From Acinetobacter sp. ANC 4648 (GTDB taxonomy: Bacteria > Pseudomonadota > Gammaproteobacteria > Pseudomonadales > Moraxellaceae): 64,000 nucleotides of DNA. Every line of letters begins with the position of its first letter. Position 1 is the first letter of the stretch. The notes beneath the pieces were generated by a model that ran no database searches, was not told where the DNA came from, and saw nothing but the letters and a program-made list of their open reading frames with translations. Positions 17,127-25,301 of the stretch are shown one piece after another. The position numbers were made by a program, and so were the translations under genes. The stretch is taken from positions 124,001 to 188,000 of the forward strand of contig NZ_NEGI01000005.1 of the NCBI RefSeq assembly GCF_002135345.1, read 5' to 3'.

Positions 17127-18449
17127 ATGCGCACTGTTTTGTGCGTACATCGCCACCGGATCGGCTTTAAAGGTATTCCCTCGTTGAAAATTTTTACTTA
17201 TGTCTTCGCCCTACTCAGCTTTTTCTGCTCTACATTTGCTAATGCTGCTTTATTAAATATTAATCCTGCCACAGTTGAAGCTGAAGCTTGGACTATCTTA
17301 GATGCGCAATCGGGTCAAACCATTGCCGAATTTAATAGCCATGTACAACGTGCGCCTGCCTCTATGACCAAAATGATGGTGGCCTACATTGCCTTACAGG
17401 AAATCGAAGCTGGGCATTTGCGTAAAGATGAAATATTAACAGCGACCCCTGTTGTACAAATGGTGCAGTGGGATGAATCTCAAATGTACCTTAAACAAGG
17501 CGAGCAGATTTCAATTGATCAATTACTCGCAGGATTAATTGTCATGTCTGCCAATGATGCTGCGGTCACATTGGCAGAACGTATTTCTGGTAGTGTGCCA
17601 GCTTTCGTAGCACGTATGAATCAGCAAGCACAAGCCTTGGGAATGAAGGACACTCACTTTACTAATCCTGCTGGTATAACAATGCCAGATCATGTCTCAT
17701 CTGCGCATGATATGGCGCTTTTAGGCCAAGCTGTAACTATGCACACGCCTGAATATTTGCATTATTCTGTCATGCCAAGTTTTAGCTATAATCATCGCTT
17801 TCACCGTGCTACCAATCTTGTTTTAAAAGCGGATCCAACTGTAGATGGTTTAAAAACTGGTTTTACTAAAGCAGCGGGCCATAACTTAGCTTTAACAGCA
17901 CATCGCCCTACAGACCTTGCCGAAATGCCAGATCGCCGTTTAATTGTTGTCGTCATGGGTTCAAAAAGTGGCATTAAACGTGCTGAAGTAGCCCATAAAT
18001 TATTAAACCTTGGTTATGCCTATACTCGTGATGAAGTAATTATTAAAAATAAACAATTAATTGCTGAACTTCCTGTAATCCAATCAACCCTAAAAATGTT
18101 TAAGGTTGAAGCTAAAAAACCACAAATTGTGACCACTTCTTTATATAACAATTCTGCGCCTATCGATCTAATGACTTTTGATAATATCAATCAAAAAGTG
18201 ACAACTATAAATGCGAATGGCTTAGTTTCGACGATAGAGCCACTACAAGAAACCCAAACTCATTTAAATGTTGAATTAAATGAATCTTTACTTACAGCAC
18301 CTTTAGCCCAAATGATGCATTTAGCCAAAGTAAATGTGTATCAAAATAATAAGCTTATACAAACATTTGACATTGAGGATGAAGTCCATATTGAGCAAGC
18401 AAGCTGGTTAGAGCGTTTCATCATGTGGTTAAAAGCACTTTTGGGCTAA
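17127..18449 (+). CDS. dacC: D-alanyl-D-alanine carboxypeptidase (PBP5/6 class)
   Basis: 440 residues, serine-type low-molecular-mass penicillin-binding protein that trims pentapeptides in the periplasm. Motifs: SxxK as SMTK (residues 86-89), SxN as SAN (about 148), KTG in DGLKTGFT (about 247). A PBP5 C-terminal domain follows, and the end (ASWLERFIMWLKALLG) is an amphipathic membrane anchor. The ATG at 17127 has an AAGG site six bases upstream. This gives an unusually long n-region before the hydrophobic signal (ending NAA), and a TTG at 17184 is an alternative start. Confidence 0.9.
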   Translation: MRTVLCVHRHRIGFKGIPSLKIFTYVFALLSFFCSTFANAALLNINPATVEAEAWTILDAQSGQTIAEFNSHVQRAPASMTKMMVAYIALQEIEAGHLRKDEILTATPVVQMVQWDESQMYLKQGEQISIDQLLAGLIVMSANDAAVTLAERISGSVPAFVARMNQQAQALGMKDTHFTNPAGITMPDHVSSAHDMALLGQAVTMHTPEYLHYSVMPSFSYNHRFHRATNLVLKADPTVDGLKTGFTKAAGHNLALTAHRPTDLAEMPDRRLIVVVMGSKSGIKRAEVAHKLLNLGYAYTRDEVIIKNKQLIAELPVIQSTLKMFKVEAKKPQIVTTSLYNNSAPIDLMTFDNINQKVTTINANGLVSTIEPLQETQTHLNVELNESLLTAPLAQMMHLAKVNVYQNNKLIQTFDIEDEVHIEQASWLERFIMWLKALLG

Positions 18450-18523
18450 GCTACGACCGCTAAAAAATTAAACTCATTTTTTATTGTAAATATGTAACTT
18501 GTAAAACAAAAAACTTCGAATTA

Positions 18524-18559
18524 AAAAATGGGATGATATTAATATGTCATCCCATTTTT
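18524..18559 (+). terminator. Intrinsic terminator of the carboxypeptidase gene
   Basis: Perfect 12-base stem AAAATGGGATGA / TCATCCCATTTT with a ten-base loop and trailing T. It rules out the early start at 18533 for the next gene. Confidence 0.9.
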
Positions 18560-18583
18560 ATTTATAACAATAAGAGCATAACC

Positions 18584-19870
18584 ATGTCAGAACTTCATCA
18601 TATTGTGATTGTGGGTGGTGGCGCAGGCGGTTTAGAACTTGTGACGCAACTCGGTGATACTTTAGGAAAAGCCAAAAAAGCTAAAATTACATTAATCGAT
18701 CAAAATCTCACACACATTTGGAAACCGCTATTACATGAGATTGCAGCAGGAACAATGAATCCAAATGATGAAGAAACCAATTACTATGCTCACGCCGCCA
18801 AACATCATTATGAATTTGTACTTGGTCGTTTTGAAAACCTCGACAAAGATTCAAAACAAATTTTAATCATTAAAACCCAAGCATCTAAGTGCGAAGCATT
18901 TTCTGAGCAGCACAGCTTAAACTATGACACCCTCATTTTAGCTGTGGGTTCAGTCTCAAATGACTTTAACACCCAAGGGGTAACAAAATTCTGTCACTAT
19001 CTCGACAGCTGCCAACAAGCTGAAATTTTCCAACAGGATCTATTACATCTTTATTTAAATGCACAACACTACAATGTCGATCGAGATTTACACATCGCCA
19101 TTATTGGCGCAGGTGCAACGGGTGTCGAGCTCGCAGCTGAACTCACCGAAGCAAAGCAAAATTTTTATAAATACGGTTTAAACAAGATTAATCCCAACCT
19201 CGTTAAAATTTCATTGGTTGAAGCTGCAGAACGTATTTTACCTGCACTTTCAGAGAAAATTGCAGAACATGCAACACAACAATTACAACGTATGAAAATT
19301 GATGTACTTACCGAAAAGCGTGTTGAAAAAGTAGATGCTGAAAAAATTTACTTCAATGATGGGAGCAGCATCAATGCTGAACTCAAAGTATGGGCTGCAG
19401 GTATTAAAACGCCAGCAGTAATTGCAAATTTGGTAGGTTTTACAAAGGACCGAATAGGTCGACTGGATGTCTATGCAACCTTACAAACTAAATCAGATCC
19501 GAATATTTTTGCATTCGGAGATTGTGCACATTGTATTTTAGATGCGCGCGAACCTGCATTAGGCCCACGTGCGCAAGTTGCAAGCCAACAAGCCACTTTC
19601 CTTGTCGATGCGATGCAGGCTCGAATTAATGGCAAGCAACAACCGATGTTTCAATTTTCTGACAAAGGCTCCTTAGTTTCACTCAGCAAAAATAAAGCTG
19701 TTGGTGAGTTACTCGGACAAGTTAATGTTCAAGGCTTTGTCGCTAAATCAATGTATGTCTCTTTATATCGTATGCACCAAGCCACTATTTATAGCTATGC
19801 ACATGCAGGCTTACTCACTATTAAAGATTTTGTTACACGAAAAATCACACCAAAGATAAAATTGCATTGA
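18584..19870 (+). CDS. ndh: Type II NADH dehydrogenase (NDH-2)
   Basis: About 428 residues from ATG 18584, preceded by AAGAG at a suitable distance; earlier in-frame starts lie inside the terminator hairpin. The FAD-binding Rossmann motif is IVIVGGGAGGLELVTQLG (residues 7-24). The NADH-binding motif is IAIIGAGATGVELAAELTEA, and a conserved FAD segment IFAFGDCAHC follows. The C-terminal region is basic and amphipathic, as in membrane-bound NDH-2. It transfers electrons from NADH to quinone without proton pumping. Confidence 0.9.
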   Translation: MSELHHIVIVGGGAGGLELVTQLGDTLGKAKKAKITLIDQNLTHIWKPLLHEIAAGTMNPNDEETNYYAHAAKHHYEFVLGRFENLDKDSKQILIIKTQASKCEAFSEQHSLNYDTLILAVGSVSNDFNTQGVTKFCHYLDSCQQAEIFQQDLLHLYLNAQHYNVDRDLHIAIIGAGATGVELAAELTEAKQNFYKYGLNKINPNLVKISLVEAAERILPALSEKIAEHATQQLQRMKIDVLTEKRVEKVDAEKIYFNDGSSINAELKVWAAGIKTPAVIANLVGFTKDRIGRLDVYATLQTKSDPNIFAFGDCAHCILDAREPALGPRAQVASQQATFLVDAMQARINGKQQPMFQFSDKGSLVSLSKNKAVGELLGQVNVQGFVAKSMYVSLYRMHQATIYSYAHAGLLTIKDFVTRKITPKIKLH

Positions 19871-20007
19871 AATTTAAAAATATGCCCCTATAAACTATAA
19901 AACGTCGTAGAATCGTAAGAAAATACGGTTTTTTGAATGAAATCATTCTACAAATGCCGCATTTCAATTTATGATGTCTCCTTAAAAAATTTGAATGGAT
20001 CAGTAAC

Positions 20008-20490
20008 ATGACTGCTATTGCACATAACTCTGTAGTTTCTTTCAACTACAAATTAACGAATGCAGAGGGTGAAACTCTCGACCAATCTCAAGGTGAGCCG
20101 CTTGCATATTTGCATGGTGCAGGTAACATCATCCCTGGTTTAGAAAAAGCATTATTAGGCAAAACTGTTGGTGAAAAATTCACTGTAAACGTTCCTGCTG
20201 CTGAAGGTTATGGCGAATATAACCCTGACTTAGTACAAGAAGTTCCTGCGCAAATGTTCCAAGGCGTAGACAACATCGAAGCGGGTATGCAATTCCAAGC
20301 TCAAACTGATGATGGCGTTCAAATCGTAACTGTTAAAGCGATTGAAGGTGACAACATTCTTGTTGATGCTAACTTCCCACTTGCTGGTCAAGATTTAACG
20401 TTTGACGTTGAAATTGTTGAAATCCGTGAAGCTTCTCCTGAAGAATTAGAACACGGTCATGTTCATGGCGCAGGTGGTCACCACCACTAA
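20008..20490 (+). CDS. slyD: FKBP-type peptidyl-prolyl isomerase SlyD
   Basis: 160 residues with the FKBP core split by an insert-in-flap chaperone domain: the start VSFNYKLTNAEGETLDQS, the GAGNIIPGLEKALLGKTVGEKF strand, the insert from about residue 70 to 130, then FDVEIVEIREASPEEL. The His-rich tail (HGHVHGAGGHHH) is a metal-binding feature like the longer tail of E. coli SlyD, which delivers nickel and aids folding. Monocistronic with a strong terminator. Confidence 0.93.
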   Translation: MTAIAHNSVVSFNYKLTNAEGETLDQSQGEPLAYLHGAGNIIPGLEKALLGKTVGEKFTVNVPAAEGYGEYNPDLVQEVPAQMFQGVDNIEAGMQFQAQTDDGVQIVTVKAIEGDNILVDANFPLAGQDLTFDVEIVEIREASPEELEHGHVHGAGGHHH

Positions 20491-20506
20491 GATCGTCTGA
20501 TCAGAG

Positions 20507-20537
20507 AAAAAGGCAAAGTTTTTACTTTGCCTTTTTT
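20507..20537 (+). terminator. Intrinsic terminator of slyD
   Basis: 13-base perfect stem AAAAAGGCAAAGT / ACTTTGCCTTTTT, TTTT loop, T-run. Confidence 0.95.
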
Positions 20538-20627
20538 ATTACTTATTATTTTTATTACAATATTAGACTGAATAACTGGTTATATTTTATATAATTAAAA
20601 TACCTGCTACTTTATAGCCTCTTCACT

Positions 20628-22046
20628 ATGCAACTTATTTGGTTCCGACAAGATTTACGCATTCATGATCATGCTGCGCTTTGGCATGCTACAACAGCGG
20701 GACAAAGTATTGCTCTTGTAATTCTGTCACCTGAACAATGGCAACAACATGATGATGCCCCCATCAAAATTGATTTTTATTTACGCCAACTCAAACAACT
20801 CAAACAAGAGTTAGATTTACTCAATATTCCCTTAATTATTGAAACAATTCAGCTTTGGAACGATGCCCCACAGTTTATTCAAAAGCTCTGTATTGATTTA
20901 AATGTTTTCGAAGTACATGCCAACATTGAACTGGGGCAAAATGAATTAAAGCGTGATTTAAAGGTTCAACAATTACTGCATCAAAATGAGCAAGATTTAC
21001 AGCTTTATCATGACCGAACCCTCTTTCCTGTCGGCTCTCTTCATAATAAAAGCAATCAACCTTATCAAGTTTTTAGTGCATTTAAAAAACAGTGTTATGA
21101 GCGACTCAGTATCAGTATTCCACAATGTTTCCCTAAACCTGAAACACAAAAACCACTCCTCATAAAATTGACCAGTGCTAATATTCCGAGTCTTGAGGAA
21201 TTGTATAATGCCAGTATCACTCAGAGTCAGCGTGATTTATGGCCAGCCAGTGAAATACACGCATTTCATCAACTTGATAATTTTATTAATCATAAAGTTA
21301 GTGACTATCAAAAAGAAAGGGACTTTCCAAATATTGATGGAACCAGTCAACTTTCAGCATATCTAAACATTGGTACTTTATCCATTCGGCAATGTATTCA
21401 AGCCTTATTTCGTCATCAACAGGGTCAATTTCATATCGACAATGAAGGACAACAGACATGGTTAGATGAATTATTATGGCGAGAATTTTATCAACATATT
21501 TTATTTGAATTCCCCAAAGTCTCTAAGCACCTTCCCTTTAAAGATAATACTCAAACGATTATCTGGCGCCATGCACCTGATGATTTAATCGCTTGGCAAC
21601 ATGGTAAAACTGGTATTCCGATTGTCGATGCAGGCATGCGCCAATTAATTACTACAGGCTGGATGCACAATAGAGTTCGCATGATTGTCGCTATGTTTTT
21701 ATGTAAAAATTTACTCATTGATTGGCGATTAGGTGAACGATGGTTTATGCAACACCTCATCGATGGTGATTTGGCTGCAAATAATGGCGGTTGGCAATGG
21801 TGTGCCTCTACAGGTACAGATTCTGTACCTTATTTCCGTGTATTTAACCCGATCAGTCAATCTCAAAAATTTGATACTCAAGGCGATTATATTCGTAAAT
21901 GGCTACCTGAATTGGCACATTTAGATGCCAAAAGTATACATGAGCCTTACGCAAAAAATCCGGACTTAGAACTGGATTATCCTCAACCGATTGTAGACTT
22001 AAAACAGAGTCGATTACGAGCAATTGCAGCATTCAAGGCAGGATAA
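20628..22046 (+). CDS. phrB: Deoxyribodipyrimidine photolyase (class I CPD)
   Basis: 472 residues. The N-terminal antenna domain opens MQLIWFRQDLRIHDHAAL, the standard photolyase start. The FAD-binding C-terminal domain has TWLDELLWREFYQHIL, the helix GIPIVDAGMRQLITTGWMHNRVRMIVAMFL, and GDLAANNGGWQWCASTGTDSVPYFRVFNP. The conserved Trp electron-transfer residues and substrate-binding positions are present in these segments. It repairs cyclobutane pyrimidine dimers using blue light. No neighbour suggests an operon. Confidence 0.95.
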   Translation: MQLIWFRQDLRIHDHAALWHATTAGQSIALVILSPEQWQQHDDAPIKIDFYLRQLKQLKQELDLLNIPLIIETIQLWNDAPQFIQKLCIDLNVFEVHANIELGQNELKRDLKVQQLLHQNEQDLQLYHDRTLFPVGSLHNKSNQPYQVFSAFKKQCYERLSISIPQCFPKPETQKPLLIKLTSANIPSLEELYNASITQSQRDLWPASEIHAFHQLDNFINHKVSDYQKERDFPNIDGTSQLSAYLNIGTLSIRQCIQALFRHQQGQFHIDNEGQQTWLDELLWREFYQHILFEFPKVSKHLPFKDNTQTIIWRHAPDDLIAWQHGKTGIPIVDAGMRQLITTGWMHNRVRMIVAMFLCKNLLIDWRLGERWFMQHLIDGDLAANNGGWQWCASTGTDSVPYFRVFNPISQSQKFDTQGDYIRKWLPELAHLDAKSIHEPYAKNPDLELDYPQPIVDLKQSRLRAIAAFKAG

Positions 22047-22191
22047 TGATAAAAGTAGATTTTAAATTTAGCTTAATGCAGGGTCAACATATTTTAAAAT
22101 ATACATTCACACTAGGTAGCTAAAAATCATAGTACACCACTAGACTGATCGTTGTAGCGACTGATAAGCTAGTATGACTGAATATGAAATC

Positions 22192-22845
22192 TTAAATGCT
22201 CGATTTTTCATCACTCTTTATTTGAATTCTAACTTTTAGATTTTCTTTCGCCTTTTTTTCAAATTTTTGTTTAAAAAACTCAGTCTGATACAAAGGCTTC
22301 ATCTTAAAAAAATGTTCTAAAACCTCAATTCTTTTTATTTTATATAATTGAGGTTCGACCCATACATATTCTTGTTGAATCTGCTGCTCATACTCTTCAA
22401 ATCTTTGGGGATCACTACCCAAAATGACTAAATCCATATCTAAAAGATAATTTAAGTCTCGATCTAATGCTGGTTGATGCTTTTTAGTCGCAATAATCCA
22501 AGCATAAACTGTTTGAATCTGAACTTGATTAAATAGCGTCGAGCAGAGATTTTGCATCAAGTCGGCACTTTGCGCCTCATTATCCGAAGCCTTGGGATCA
22601 TATACAGCATCATGGAACCAAATAGCCAATTCCACAGCAATAGGATCATCCAATTGTGCTTTAATTAGATGAAATAAATCCAAGCATTCAACAATATGCT
22701 GAACAGTGTGATAATGCCGCTGTGACTCAGTATATGCCGTGAATAAACTGCGATACAGTGATTCAGCTTGCAAATCTGGCCATTGGAATTGATCCGTAAA
22801 TTGTGTCCAATACCTAGCAAATTGAATTTGATGAGATTCATTCAA
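22192..22845 (-). CDS. HD-superfamily predicted metal-dependent phosphohydrolase (COG4339-like)
   Basis: 217 residues from a TTG at 22845 that has a GGAG site seven bases upstream, overlapping the stop of the preceding gene. The HD pattern is RHYHTVQHIVECLDLF (His pair, about residues 38-53) and AIWFHDAVYDPKASDNE (HD, about 80). Members of COG4339 have no firmly assigned substrate. Coupled to the gene at 22848-23114, only two bases apart, so the two are probably translated together. Confidence 0.75.
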   Translation of the reverse strand: MNESHQIQFARYWTQFTDQFQWPDLQAESLYRSLFTAYTESQRHYHTVQHIVECLDLFHLIKAQLDDPIAVELAIWFHDAVYDPKASDNEAQSADLMQNLCSTLFNQVQIQTVYAWIIATKKHQPALDRDLNYLLDMDLVILGSDPQRFEEYEQQIQQEYVWVEPQLYKIKRIEVLEHFFKMKPLYQTEFFKQKFEKKAKENLKVRIQIKSDEKSSI

Positions 22846-22847
22846 AT

Positions 22848-23114
22848 CTATTCTCCTTGAGTCATTAACCTTGCCAAGTTTTTCGCATCTTCTCGATCCA
22901 AAAATAAACTGACTTGATAGTGCTCACAGCTTCCAAATTCAGCGATAAGCTCCTTCAAACGTATAGGATGATTTCCAAAACGATATCTTTTTGTATTAGT
23001 AATAGACAAAGGCAGCTGATAAACACCATACGTTTTGGGCAATGTATACATTCCATCGGCTTTGACTTGATCAAACCCAATTGATTTATTTATTAATATT
23101 TTAATTACAGACAT
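22848..23114 (-). CDS. Hypothetical protein (88 aa), unrecognised
   Basis: Starts at ATG 23114 with GAGGG about eight bases upstream. Contains a YRFGNHPIRLKELIAEFG segment and ends EDAKNLARLMTQGE. It has no transmembrane segment or signal peptide and looks like a small soluble mixed alpha/beta protein. I do not recognise a family. It lies between yaaA upstream and the HD phosphohydrolase downstream, tightly spaced on the same strand, so it may be part of a yaaA-orf-HD operon. Confidence 0.6.
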   Translation of the reverse strand: MSVIKILINKSIGFDQVKADGMYTLPKTYGVYQLPLSITNTKRYRFGNHPIRLKELIAEFGSCEHYQVSLFLDREDAKNLARLMTQGE

Positions 23115-23149
23115 CCTTGTCCCTCTATTCCTCAATCAATATCACAAGA

Positions 23150-23929
23150 TTAAGCTGCTTGCTCATCTCGTTTAAAAACCAGCTCACCTTTCAAGGAGCT
23201 TTCAGCATCAAAATAATAGCCAGAACTATTAAATGATTTTAAATCTTTAATCTTTTCTATTTTATTTTCAATAATATACCGAGCCATTAAACCACGGGCT
23301 TTTTTAGCATAAAAACTGATGACTTTATATTGACCATTTTTCTGATCAAGGAACACAGGCTTAATAATTTCAGCTTTAATTTGACTTTCTTTCACCGATT
23401 TATAATATTCATCGGATGCAATATTCACCAACAATGTAGAATCTGCATGCTCCAAATCATCATTAATCAGATTGGTAATTTTCTCACCCCAAAACTGATA
23501 CAAATTAGGACCTTGTGAGTTTGTTAACTTAGTTCCCATCTCTAAGCGATAAGGCATCATCAAATCCAAAGGACGAAGCAACCCATATAATCCAGATAGC
23601 ATTCGCAAGTGTTTCTGTGCAAATTCCATATCACTTATAGGTAAGTCATAAGCATCTAGCCCAGTATACACATCCCCTTTAAATGCATAGATTGCTTGAC
23701 GAGCATTGGCAAAATTAAAATCAGCATTCCAATCACGAAAGCGTTCGACATTCAAATGCGCAATTTTTTCACTCACACTCATTAAACTGGCGATTTCTGA
23801 AGCAGATAATTTACGACTTAGGTCTATAAGTTGTTGCGACTGGTCGAGGAGTCTTGGTAAAGTATGCGTATCAGTCGGAAGTGCAGATTCATAATCTAAA
23901 GTCTTAGCAGGGGAAATTAAGGCGAGCAT
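23150..23929 (-). CDS. yaaA: Peroxide stress protein YaaA (DUF328)
   Basis: About 259 residues from ATG 23929, which has an AGGA site six bases upstream; the family always begins [15 protein letters not shown]. Other family blocks: [88 protein letters not shown]. coli YaaA is induced by OxyR, limits unincorporated iron and protects DNA and protein from peroxide damage. It heads a possible operon with the two small downstream genes. Confidence 0.93.
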   Translation of the reverse strand: MLALISPAKTLDYESALPTDTHTLPRLLDQSQQLIDLSRKLSASEIASLMSVSEKIAHLNVERFRDWNADFNFANARQAIYAFKGDVYTGLDAYDLPISDMEFAQKHLRMLSGLYGLLRPLDLMMPYRLEMGTKLTNSQGPNLYQFWGEKITNLINDDLEHADSTLLVNIASDEYYKSVKESQIKAEIIKPVFLDQKNGQYKVISFYAKKARGLMARYIIENKIEKIKDLKSFNSSGYYFDAESSLKGELVFKRDEQAA

Positions 23930-24053
23930 GGTCTTCCTGATCAAAAAATAATTAATCAAACTATAACAGTAGAGTTATTTTAATGCCAACTGGTGTTTTC
24001 GCTGACCATAATCGGTAAACTATACCGTTTCCCTGCTATTTATCGTTTAAATT

Positions 24054-24686
24054 ATGTCCGAACAACTGTTCATTCAAGGTCCTGTGGGCAAAATTGAAGT
24101 TTTTGTCGATTACCCTCAGGGTGAAGTAAAAGGATTTGCTGTCGTTTGTCACCCCCATCCACTGCAAGGTGGAACACCTCAACATAAAGTCCCTGCTTTA
24201 CTCGCACAAATTCTTGTTGAACAGGGTTGTGTCGTATATCGTCCAAGTTTCCGTGGTTCTGGTCAGAGTGAAGGTATTCATCATGAAGGTCATGGCGAAA
24301 CAGATGATATTCTGGAAGTGATTAAGTACGTTCGCGCTTTATATAAAGGGCTTCCATTTTATGTCGGTGGTTTCAGCTTTGGCGCACATGTCATGGCTAA
24401 AGCCTATCATGCTTTACCTGATGAAATTAAACCTAGACAAGTTATTCTTTGTGGTCTACCTACAGCAACAGTTGAAGGATTACGCCACTATGAGACACCT
24501 GCAATTAAAGGTGATATTTTATTTGTACATGGTGAGGCTGATCCGACCACGTTATTATCTGATTTAATTACTTGGGCTAAACCACAACGCCATATTATTA
24601 CGGTGTTACCTGGTGCTAATCATTTCTTTACAGGCTACTTAAAGCAGTTACGTATTGCAATTTCGCGCTTTTTATTAGTGCCATAA
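24054..24686 (+). CDS. Alpha/beta hydrolase (COG2945 type)
   Basis: 210 residues. Characteristic segments: GFAVVCHPHPLQGGTPQHKV, VYRPSFRGSGQSEG, YVGGFSFGAHVMAKA (GFSFGA nucleophile elbow, Ser about 107), FVHGEADPTTLLSD (Asp) and LPGANHFFTG (His). These mark the COG2945 predicted alpha/beta hydrolase group, whose substrate is unknown. Monocistronic, divergent from yaaA. Confidence 0.85.
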   Translation: MSEQLFIQGPVGKIEVFVDYPQGEVKGFAVVCHPHPLQGGTPQHKVPALLAQILVEQGCVVYRPSFRGSGQSEGIHHEGHGETDDILEVIKYVRALYKGLPFYVGGFSFGAHVMAKAYHALPDEIKPRQVILCGLPTATVEGLRHYETPAIKGDILFVHGEADPTTLLSDLITWAKPQRHIITVLPGANHFFTGYLKQLRIAISRFLLVP

Positions 24687-24816
24687 TCATTGAATGATAC
24701 TCTTAAGACTGAGTTCAATACTCAGTCTTATTGATTGATCTTTGCCATACCTTACACCAAGTGAGTCTGCCTCACTTATAACGATCATTTAAAATTAAAT
24801 TGATAAAAATACTAAA

Positions 24817-25209
24817 TCAAACCTTCCATTCAAACTGGCTAAAAGCGTGGTCTGCTTTTAATGTGTTTTCTACAGCATTGGCCAATTGTTTAATGACACT
24901 TTGTGTTTCGATTTTTTTAAACCACGGCTGTGTTTCATCTGCATGCGCTGAAATTTCACAGAGTAAAAATCCATTTTCATGATTTAACCGACAGTTCACT
25001 CCCAGCGCTACTGCTTGATTTTCTACACTTATGGCAAGACTTTCTGTTGAATCTGTATTCGTTTCTGCTTTAAAGCCATATTGAGAAAGTTGTTTTGATA
25101 ATAAATTAGTCACGTATTCTTGTGTGATGTGGCAAGTATTTAAGCCATGACTATGACTTTCACAGTTTGCAATAAATTTTAGTTTTCTCATGACTTCATC
25201 CAAAGACAT
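24817..25209 (-). CDS. Hypothetical protein (130 aa), unrecognised
   Basis: A soluble protein without signal or transmembrane segment. It contains a charged N-terminal helix, a Cys/His-rich bit (ANCESHSHGLNTCHITQEY), then alternating strands (LAISVENQAVALGVNCRL, GFLLCEISAHADE) and a C-terminal helix. I know no family for it. It lies in the same direction upstream of the tyrA-aroA terminator region but is separated from neighbours. Confidence 0.55.
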   Translation of the reverse strand: MSLDEVMRKLKFIANCESHSHGLNTCHITQEYVTNLLSKQLSQYGFKAETNTDSTESLAISVENQAVALGVNCRLNHENGFLLCEISAHADETQPWFKKIETQSVIKQLANAVENTLKADHAFSQFEWKV

Positions 25210-25248
25210 TATTGTTGTATGGATTTAGCATAAGCAATAAACACAAAA

Positions 25249-25270
25249 CAGCCAAGCAAAAGCTTGGCTG
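25249..25270 (-). terminator. Intrinsic terminator of tyrA-aroA
   Basis: Nine-base stem CAGCCAAGC / GCTTGGCTG around AAAA, followed on the minus strand by TTTTGTGTTT. Confidence 0.85.
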
Positions 25271-25301
25271 TTGTCGAACAAATATACAAATCTTAGACCA
25301 A